From Sinorhizobium sp. BG8 (GTDB lineage: Bacteria > Pseudomonadota > Alphaproteobacteria > Rhizobiales > Rhizobiaceae): DNA of 64,000 nucleotides. Position 1 is the first letter of the stretch, and each line of letters opens with the position of its first letter. The DNA lies in contig NZ_CP044011.1 in the NCBI RefSeq assembly GCF_016864555.1, positions 480,501 to 544,500 of the forward strand, in the 5' to 3' direction. A program made the translations under genes and the position numbers. The notes under the pieces were generated by a model, which made no database searches, had not been told where the DNA came from, and saw nothing but the letters and a program-made list of their open reading frames with translations. Positions 30,289-39,400 of this stretch are shown one piece after another.

Positions 30289-32046
30289 GTGTCATTGTTT
30301 CAGGTCTACGCAAGGGCCCTTCAGTATCTTGCGGTCTATAAGTTTCGCGTCTCGCTGATCGTGGCGGCCAACATCATCTTGGCAGTCATTACGATCGCGG
30401 AACCGATCCTATTCGGCCGGATCGTCGATGCCATATCCTCCAAGTCCGATGTGGCCCCGATGCTGTTCATGTGGGCCGGTTTCGCCGTTTTCAACACAAT
30501 AGCCTATGTTCTTGTCGCACGCGAGGCAGACCGCCTGGCGCATGGTCGCCGTGCAAGCCTGGTGACCGAGGCGTTCGGGCGGATCATTTCCATGCCGCTC
30601 TCCTGGCACAGCCAGCGCGGCACGTCGAATGCCCTGCACACGCTGCTTCGCGCCTGTGAAACGCTGTTCGGGCTGTGGCTGGAATTCATGCGCCAGCATC
30701 TGGCGACCGCCGTCGCCCTGGTCCTGCTGGTCCCGACCGCTTTCGCGATGGACGTCCGTCTGTCGCTTGTCCTGCTGGTCCTGGCCGTGCTCTACATTGC
30801 GATAAGCAAGCTGGTCATGCACAAGACGCGTGACGGGCAGGCGTCCGTCGAAGGTCACTACCACACGGTCTTCTCCCACGTTTCCGACTCCATCAGCAAC
30901 GTCTCGGTGCTCCACAGCTACAACCGCATAGAGGCGGAGACCAAGGAGCTGAAGCGCTATGCGGAACAGCTCATCAACGCGCAGTTCCCGGTTCTTGACT
31001 GGTGGGCACTCGCAAGCGCGATGAACCGCGTGGCCTCGACGATCTCCATGATGGTCATCCTTGTTATCGGCACCGTGCTGGTCCAGCGCGGAGAGCTCGG
31101 AATTGGCGAGGTTGTCGCATTCATCGGCTTTGCCGGCCTTCTCATCGGACGCCTCGACCAGATGAAGGCCTTCGTGACCCAGATTTTCGAAGCACGCGCA
31201 AAGCTCGAGGACTTCTTTGTTCTCGAGGACGCGGTATGCGATCGCGAGGAGCCGAGCACGGCGGCCGAAATGGGCGAAGTACGCGGCAAGGTCGAGTTCC
31301 GGAACGTCTCGTTCGACTTTGCGAACGCGACACCCGGCGTTCGCGATATCTCGTTCACGGCGGAAGCCGGTCAGACCATTGCAATCGTGGGCCCGACCGG
31401 AGCCGGCAAGACGACGCTGGTCAATCTCCTCCAGCGCGTGCACGAGCCGCGGCAGGGCCAGATCCTGGTCGATGGCGTGGACATCTCCACGGTGACCCGC
31501 AAGTCTCTGCGCCGTTCGATCGCCACCGTGTTCCAGGATGCCGGCCTTCTGAACCGTTCCATCTCCGACAACATCCGCCTGGGTCGCGAGGATGCGTCCG
31601 ACGGCGACGTTATCGAAGCGGCAAAGGCAGCGGCAGCGGCCGACTTCATCACCTCGCGTCAAAGTGGCTACGATACCCATGTCGGCGAGCGCGGCAACCG
31701 CCTATCGGGTGGCGAGCGTCAGCGTATCGCGATCGCCCGGGCGATCCTGAAGAATGCGCCGATTCTCGTTCTCGACGAGGCGACCAGCGCTCTCGACGTG
31801 GAAACCGAGGCCAGGGTCAAGACCGCCATCGACAATCTGCGTAAGAACCGCACCACGTTCATCATCGCGCACCGTCTGTCGACGGTGCGGGAGGCCGATC
31901 TCGTGCTGTTCCTCGACCACGGCCAGATTGCCGAAATGGGCAGCTTCCAGGATCTCAGCCAGAGCAATGGCCGCTTTGCCGCCCTGCTTCGGGCAAGTGG
32001 CATCCTGACGGACGACGACGTCCGCAAGAGCCACACTGCGGCGTAA
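30289..32046 (+). CDS. ndvA: Cyclic beta-1,2-glucan exporter NdvA/ChvA
   Basis: A 585-residue ABC transporter half-molecule with fused membrane and ATPase domains. Six transmembrane helices lie in about 20-310; the ATPase has Walker A GPTGAGKT (about 368-375), signature LSGGERQR (about 472) and Walker B ILVLDEATSALD. It secretes cyclic beta-1,2-glucan to the periplasm and beyond; mutants of the Sinorhizobium homologue are impaired in nodule invasion. The start is GTG 30289 with AAGGGG upstream. It is followed by a terminator. Opposite-strand opgC and ndvB lie just downstream. Confidence 0.96.
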   Translation: MSLFQVYARALQYLAVYKFRVSLIVAANIILAVITIAEPILFGRIVDAISSKSDVAPMLFMWAGFAVFNTIAYVLVAREADRLAHGRRASLVTEAFGRIISMPLSWHSQRGTSNALHTLLRACETLFGLWLEFMRQHLATAVALVLLVPTAFAMDVRLSLVLLVLAVLYIAISKLVMHKTRDGQASVEGHYHTVFSHVSDSISNVSVLHSYNRIEAETKELKRYAEQLINAQFPVLDWWALASAMNRVASTISMMVILVIGTVLVQRGELGIGEVVAFIGFAGLLIGRLDQMKAFVTQIFEARAKLEDFFVLEDAVCDREEPSTAAEMGEVRGKVEFRNVSFDFANATPGVRDISFTAEAGQTIAIVGPTGAGKTTLVNLLQRVHEPRQGQILVDGVDISTVTRKSLRRSIATVFQDAGLLNRSISDNIRLGREDASDGDVIEAAKAAAAADFITSRQSGYDTHVGERGNRLSGGERQRIAIARAILKNAPILVLDEATSALDVETEARVKTAIDNLRKNRTTFIIAHRLSTVREADLVLFLDHGQIAEMGSFQDLSQSNGRFAALLRASGILTDDDVRKSHTAA

Positions 32047-32076
32047 CCGTCGCCAGCATGTCCTGCGGTGAACAGC

Positions 32077-32107
32077 AAAACCCGGTGCCGTGCGCGCCGG
32101 GTTTTTC
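32077..32107 (+). terminator. Terminator of ndvA
   Basis: AAAACCCGG pairs with CCGGGTTTT, followed by TCTTTG in the T-rich 3' flank. A good intrinsic terminator 30 bases after the ndvA stop. Confidence 0.85.
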
Positions 32108-32191
32108 TTTGCGTCGTCTTCCCTGCCCGGCGCTAACGCCATGGGCCTGGAGGGCTTTCTTGGGAAGGGACGCGCCCGTTAACCGGACGCG

Positions 32192-33388
32192 TCAGTCAGT
32201 TCGTCGCTGCGTGGAGCGGACCCGCACGGGCAGCAGATCGGCCTCGGGGCGAGCAGGCGCGGACGAGAGCGTATCGAGCCAGTCCAGATAGCGTGCATAT
32301 GCGAAATGCGCCGCGATGCCGGCTGCCACCAGAGCCGTTCCGAGGAACGGGTTCTTGCCCGTGACGATCATGATGACCTGGCACATCATCGCCAGGATGG
32401 TACCGAAGATGAAGACGGCGAGCGAATGGCGGCCGATCGAAACCAGAGGATGGGAGAGCGGCAGCGCAGTCCACCTGGAGATTGCCGGGGTGACTGCGAC
32501 GAGATAGGCGAGCGCCAGAACGTGAAGAAGCCGGAACAGCGAGAGGAACGTCTTGTCGAAACCGGTCAGGACCGCCGGGAGCCCCAGCGAGACATCGATG
32601 CTCCACCACGAGCCCACCACCCAGAGAAACGATAGGACCACATAGCCGAGGGCGATGGCGACGAGGGGCGTACTGCGCACGATCCTGCCGCCCCGCTTCA
32701 TACGCATGGATACCGTGAGCCCGATGACGAACAGGAACTGCCAGGAGAGCGGGTTCAGGAACCAGTAGCCGTTGTCGAGAAAGTTCGATGGTGCAATGTT
32801 CCAGATGCCCGCGCAGAGCCAAAGCAGGCCAGACAAGATGACCAGAAGCGCCGGGCTCCTTGCGTGCAGCCAGAGAAATCCCGGCAGCATGAGCAGCAGA
32901 ACCGCATACATCGACAGGATGTTGTTGTAACCGAATTGATGCCCGAGGAGCACCATGCCGACCAGGCCGAGCTCGGTATTGTCGATCACCGCGCGAAGGT
33001 TGATCTCGGACAGGAGGTCTTGCCTCGCGAAGAGCAGGGCGCCGCCGGCAAAGATGGCGAACGTCAGTATGCTCGTCATGATATGCGCGACGTAGAGCGT
33101 GAACGCCCGCCGCAGGATCCTGAAGGTCACGGATAGACGCCTGATGGCATCGAATTTCAGGCCGTAGGCAAGGCCGGCGGTCATCCCGGAAATCAGCACG
33201 AAGGCTTCCGCTGAATCGGAAAAGCCGAAGTTCTTGTGAGTTAAGTACTCCAGATACTGCTGGGGAACGTGATTGATGAAGATCGTCAGCAGCGCCAGGG
33301 CGCGGAAGACGTCGAGCCGTGTATCCCGCCCGGAAGGCATGCCCCCGGAAGCGGTAGAACTGGAGATAGTCGTGGCTTTCGCCGGCAT
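32192..33388 (-). CDS. opgC: OpgC domain acyltransferase (glucan substituent transfer)
   Basis: A 398-residue membrane protein with about ten helices and the OpgC signature near the N-terminus: GRDTRLDVFRALALLTIFIN, then HVPQQYLEYLTHKNFGFSDS and EAFVLISGMTAGLAYG. OpgC proteins belong to the acyltransferase-3-like group and add succinyl groups to osmoregulated periplasmic glucans. Its position between ndvA and ndvB strongly suggests succinylation (or another acidic modification) of the cyclic beta-1,2-glucan. It starts at ATG 33388 with AGGG upstream, and lies downstream of ndvB on the same strand (82-base gap), probably in one operon. Confidence 0.9.
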   Translation of the reverse strand: MPAKATTISSSTASGGMPSGRDTRLDVFRALALLTIFINHVPQQYLEYLTHKNFGFSDSAEAFVLISGMTAGLAYGLKFDAIRRLSVTFRILRRAFTLYVAHIMTSILTFAIFAGGALLFARQDLLSEINLRAVIDNTELGLVGMVLLGHQFGYNNILSMYAVLLLMLPGFLWLHARSPALLVILSGLLWLCAGIWNIAPSNFLDNGYWFLNPLSWQFLFVIGLTVSMRMKRGGRIVRSTPLVAIALGYVVLSFLWVVGSWWSIDVSLGLPAVLTGFDKTFLSLFRLLHVLALAYLVAVTPAISRWTALPLSHPLVSIGRHSLAVFIFGTILAMMCQVIMIVTGKNPFLGTALVAAGIAAHFAYARYLDWLDTLSSAPARPEADLLPVRVRSTQRRTD

Positions 33389-33470
33389 AAGGCACCCTAC
33401 CGCTGGTGCATCGCACCAGCGGCCTCAAACTGCTCTGACTGCGGCGCTGTCATGCGCCGCCTTTCAAGCG

Positions 33471-36400
33471 TCAGAGCGAATAGCCTTCATGGGGGTTTTT
33501 TATGACAGTATCATTTACCTTAAGTGACAGCTTGGCGCGCTTCTCACTTTTCTCGACGGAGATCCGGTACTCCTTGCCATCGATCTTCATGACAGCCGAG
33601 AAGCCCTTCCATTCCGAAGGAAGCACAGGGTTCACGATCAGACGCCCGCCTTCCTTGCGGATGCCAAGAATGCCTTCCACCGCCGCCCGATAGAGCCAGC
33701 CGGCCGAACCCGTGTACCAGGTCCACCCGCCACGGCCCGTGAGCGCGCCTTCGCCATAGACATCGGCGGCGATCACGTACGGTTCGACGCGGTAGTGGTC
33801 GATACTGGCCCGGTCGAGCCCATGATTGATGGGGTTGAGGAGCTTGAAGCAGGACCAGGCCTCGTCCGCACGTCCCTGCGCGGCGAGCGCCAGGACGACC
33901 CATGTCGCCGCGTGCGTGTACTGCCCGCCATTTTCGCGAACGCCGGGCGGATAAGCCTTGATGTAGCCCGGATCCTGCGGCGTCGAGACGAGCGGCGGCG
34001 TGAACAGGCGAATGATCCCCGCCTCCTTGTCCACGAGCTCCGAGAGCACGGCATCCATGGCCTTTATCGCCCGTTCAGGATCGCCTTCTCCCGACAGCAC
34101 GCTCCAGGACTGGGCGATCGAATCGATGCGGCACTCCGCATTCGTCGCAGATCCGAGGACCGTGCCGTCGTCGAAATAGCCGCGACGATAGTAGTCCCCA
34201 TCCCAGCCGACGGTTTCGAGCGCCTTCTTCAAACTTGCGAGGTGACGTTCCCAGCCGTCGGCCCGATCATTGTCGTGCCTCTCGCGGGCGATTGGCAGGA
34301 ACCCGCGCAGTGCACCGGCAAGGAACCATCCGAGCCATACGCTGGTGCCCTTGCCCTTTTCCCCGACGCGGTTCATGCCGTCGTTCCAGTCGCCTCCGAG
34401 AATGAGCGGCAGCCCGTTTTCCCCGGTGCGGCGGATGGCGAGATCGAGCGCCAGTGCGCAATGCTCGTAGAGCGTCGCGTCCCTTTTCGACTTGTCGGGC
34501 CGGAAGAAGGCATCGTGTTGCCCTTCCGCAAGTGCTTGTCCCTCGATGAAGGACAGCTTCTCGTCGAGGATGTCCTTGGTCCCGGTGACGCTGCAGTATT
34601 GGGTCACTGCATAGGCAAGCCATGCCACATCGTCGGAGATCATCGTGCGGACGCCGCCGCCGGTTTCTGGCAGCCACCAATGCTGAACGTCGCCTTCCTT
34701 GAACTGGCGGGAGGCTGCATTCAGGATTTGCCGGCGCGCCAGTTCGGGGTGATGCGCCAGGAATGCGAGCGTATCCTGCAACTGGTCGCGGAAGCCATAG
34801 GCGCCGCTTGCCTGGTAGAAGGCGGACCGCGCCATGATGCGGCAGCCGAGACTCTGATAGGGCAGCCAGTTGTTCACCATCTGGTCGAGCGCCGGATCCG
34901 GCGTTTCGATCTGCAGCGTACCCGTGAACTCGGACCAGAAATCCTTGGTCGCGTTCAAGGCGTCGTCGAACACGACCTTCCGGGCGCGAGTCGCGAGGGT
35001 CCGGGCCTCCGCGATATCATCTGCTTCGCCGAGGATGAAGACGATTTCCTGGCGCTCGCCCGGCTTGACTACGATCTCGCTCGCAAGGGCCGCGCAGGGG
35101 TCGCCCAGACCTTCGGCAGCGCCGGAAAGCCTGAAGCCGTCGACAAGCGCCTTCGGTGCAACGATATCGCCATCGCGCCCGATGAACTCCCGCCGGCTTG
35201 CGGTGAATTCCGCAACCGGCCGGTTGGCGGCGAAGAACGCAGCACGCCCCGAATAGTCGATGCTGTAGGGATTCGTGGCGATGATCGCACCCGTCTCCTG
35301 ATGATAGCTGGTCAGCACGAAGGGCGCCGTCCTGGCCGGGTTGTTGCCGAGTACCCACTCGACGTAGCCGTATACGGACAGCTTGCGGGTCTCCCGGCCC
35401 GTGTTGGTGATGAAGAGCCGCGAATACTTCAGAGGACTGTTCTGGTCGACCGTCTGGACGAGATCGAGTTCGAGCCCGCCGGCGGCGCTGCGGAACGCAG
35501 AGTACCCCATGCCGTGCCAGGCTTCGAACAGGATGGAGGGATCCCGCGAAAGGCCGGCGAAGGGCGTGTAGACTGCGCCGCTGTCCATATCCTTGACGTA
35601 GAACGCTTCGCTCGGTCGATTGACGACCGGGTCGTTGGTCCAAAGGGTCAACTGGAAGTCACGCGAATTGCGGCTCCACGTATAGGCACCACCCTCGGCA
35701 GCGACATGGAAGCCGAAGCGGTCGTTGGAAATCACGTTCACCCAGGGCTGGGGCGTCGCCTCGCCGCCGCGAAGCTTGATGCCGTACTCGCGGCGCTCGG
35801 GGTTGAAGCCGCCGAAGCCATTCCAGAAGAGCAGATTGCCGGCGTCGATATCGACGGGTTCCGGGTTGCGCTCCGGCTGCGGTGCCGGGATAAGGCGAAC
35901 GCTCTCTTCAGCGTCGGATTCGAGCGGCGCCGCTAGCAGCGAAACCGTCCTGTTGATCTGCTCGGCGAGAGAACCGTTGCGGGCATGGAAGACTGCGCGG
36001 GCCGCCGCAAGCAGCGCCTGCCAGGTGGAAGCCTCCATGAGATCGCGGCGAACCGAGAAGATGTGCTGGCGTGCACCCTCGGACTGCCCTCGCATGCGGA
36101 GATTGTCACACATCTGGTCGAGCGTGTGCTGCATATCCTGCGCATATGAGGATGCGCGCTCGTTGAGAATCACGAGATCCGCGGTCACGCCCCTGTGGCG
36201 CAGATATTCCTGGGCATGGAGCGCCTGCCGCGCCACTTCGAGATCGGAATCGTCGTTGATGCGAAGCACGAAGATCGGGAAATCGCCGGAGACCGCGAGC
36301 GGCCAGAGCGCCGACTGCGATGCCAGCCCTGCCTGGATCGTCCCCATATCCGCACGCAGGTGCGTATCGGGATAGATGAGGTAGCGGGCGAGCGTCTGAT

Positions 36401-39400
36401 AGCTCGCCGCTTCCTGCGAGGAGACGCCGATGTGGCGCATATGGACCTGCGACCGCGTCCAGGCATGGATCTGCTCGTGATTGAAGCTCTCCGGATGGCG
36501 ATAGCGGTCGACCGCGCTGTCCACTTCGGTCCGGCTCGGAGCCGCAATCGTCCAGAAGAGGACCTTTACCTTCTTGCCCGCAGGCACGCGGACTACACGA
36601 CGGAGCGATAGGACAGGATCGAGCGTGAAGCCGTCAGTGCCGGAAAGCTGGGCGCCCGGATCGAACGCCTGGGCGGTCGAAAGAGTGCGGCCGCGGCCGA
36701 TGAAATTGCGCCGGTCGGTCTCGAACTCCGTGCGGCGTGAGGTGCCGGCATTGTCGACGATCAGATGCGCGACATGCATGTCCGGTTCGTTCGGATTGCG
36801 CTTGTTGCGCTCGGCGCGGATGACGTCGCCCCGCTTGCCGATCTCCGTCCGGAGGAACATCCTCGCGAACGTCGGATGAGCCGCATCCACATCGTCCGTG
36901 GTGATCACGGGCTCGAGGTAGGAGGTGACTTCGATGAAACGGTCCTCGGGACCCTTGTTCAGAAGCGTAAGCCTGCGCCCCTCGGCGTCGTGTTCGCTCG
37001 CAACGATGACCTCGACTTCGCTCGTCAGCGTGCCAACTGTCTTGGTGAATTCCGCCTTGTCGTCGCCGAATTCGACCTCGACCACCTCGCCCGGCGCAGA
37101 CTTGGGCTCCGCAGTCGCCGACCACCATTCTCCGGTCGCAGTATCCCTGAGGAATATGTAGTTCCCCCAGCGATCTTCCGTCGGATCCGGTTTCCAGCGC
37201 GAGACGGACTGCCCGTTCCAGCGTGCGTAACCGGAACCCGTCGCCGTGAGCATGATCGAGTAGTGTCCGTTGGACAGCAGCACGAGCTGCCGGTCCTTGC
37301 TTGCCGGATCACTGATGGCGCGAACTTCGGGACGCAGCAGGTCTGCCTGCGTGTTGCCGACCGTCTCCGGTTCCCGCTTGGCGTTGATGATCGGGATGTC
37401 GCGCGGCGCCTTTTCCTGCAGCAACAGCTCCGCCGCTTCGATGACCGGATCGGCATGGAAGCGTTCGCGCAGGCGGCCGTCGAAGACAACGTTGGCGACC
37501 GCGGCAATCGACATGCCGTGATGATGCGCATAGTAGTTCCGCACCACCGCGCAGGTCTTGCCCTCCGGCACGCGCGTCGGCGTGAAGTCGACGGCATCGT
37601 GGAAACCATAGACGCCAAGTGCCCCCACCGCACGAAGCCGGTTGAGGTTCGCAAGCGCGCTCTTCGGATCGTACATGCTGGCAAGAATCGACGCGTATGG
37701 CGCGATGACGGCGTTCTGACCCAGGCCGCGCTTGAGACCGAGCGTCGGTACGCCGAAGTTGGTGTACTGATAGGTCAGTTCATGGTCGCGAGCATTGAAC
37801 GCCGCTTCCGAGATACCCCATGGCGTGCCGAGTCGGCGGCCGTGGTTCATCTGTTCCTTGACGATCAGATTGTTGGTCTGATTGAGGATGCCGCCCTGCC
37901 GCTCCTGCATGACTAGCGGCGGCATGAGATACTCGAACATCGATCCCGACCAGGACACGAGGGCACCGAGCGAGCCTATGGGCACGATCGGGCGGCCGAG
38001 CTTGTACCAGTGCTCCGTCGGCAGGTCGCCCTTGGCGATCGCAAAGAGGCTGGTAAGGCGAGCCTCCGATGCGAGCAGGTCGTAGCAGGCCTCGTCGAGC
38101 TCGCCGGTCTCGACGCGGTATCCGATCGACAGCAGCCGCCGTTCCGGGCGGAACAGGAAGCCGAAGTCCATCGAGAAAGCGAGATCGCGCGTACGGTCCC
38201 GGAGCACTCCAAGACGCTCGCGCAGCGACTCGATGCTGCCCAGGTCGAACACGCTGTCGGCGATATGCGCTTCACAGGTCGTCACCAGCATGGCGGCCCA
38301 CTTGACGATCTCCGCGCTCTGGGCGTTCTTGATCTCATGGTCCAGGTTGGTGATGAGCTTGTTCACGTCGCGGGCGAGAACCGCAAGGTTGATGACCCGG
38401 ATGGACGCGAACTCGTGCTCGCGCTTCACCGCAGCGAGCGCATTCTGGAAGCCGGCGATCCGGTCTTCGATCAGGCGCCTCAGCGGACGCACCGTCTTGC
38501 GGTCGTCCGGAAGCTCCTTGAGCGTTTCGGACAGGATCGCTGCAACATCTCCAATACCGTCGAGGCTACCCTGAAGATGGGCGGAAGGCGCTTCGGCCCA
38601 TTCCCGGCACATGGACGAGACGGCAATGAGGTGGCCGGCGAGGTTGCCGCTGTCGACAGCCGATACGTAGCGAGGCCCGAGCGTCTCGAGGGTATTCGTG
38701 AGATACCAGTTGAACAGGTGGCCACGATACTTCGGCATGCGGTCGATGGTGGAGACCGTCTGCTCGAGGCGTCGAATGGTTTCCTCGAAACCGATCCAGC
38801 CGAAGTCCCGGGCGGAGATCACCGAAAGCAGATACACGCCGATGTTGGTGGGTGAGGTGCGCTCGGCGAGAACCGGATTTGGCGTTTCCTGGAAATTGTC
38901 CGGGGGCAGGAAGTGCTGCTCCTCGGTGACGAATTCCTCGAAGTAGCGCCACGTCCGCCGCGCGATCTTGCGCAGCTCGGTCACCACATTCTCGGGAACG
39001 AACAGGCGGTCTTCCGTCTCGGCAGACTGGCTCACATACCAGGCAACGGCCGGCGACAGAGCCCAGATGATCGCAAACGGCACCCCGATGAAGGGAAGAC
39101 CGGTCTTCGACACGGCAGCCAACGCTACCGAAACGGCAGCCAGCGCCGGCGCCTGCCACATGGCACGATAGTAGGAGAAGATGCTTCCGTAAGCAGCGCT
39201 GTGTGCCTGCGCGGCCGTGCGCCACTCCAGCATGAGCTTGCGGCTGACCGCCACGCGGTAAAGCGTGCGGATGATCGCGTCCGCCATCAGCGCCGCTGAA
39301 TGCGCGATGAAGACGATGCGCAATGCCACCTGGGCGTTCGCAGCCCGAACTTCCGACAGCACCGCCTGCACATGTGCCCGCGCGACGATGTCGTTGCGGC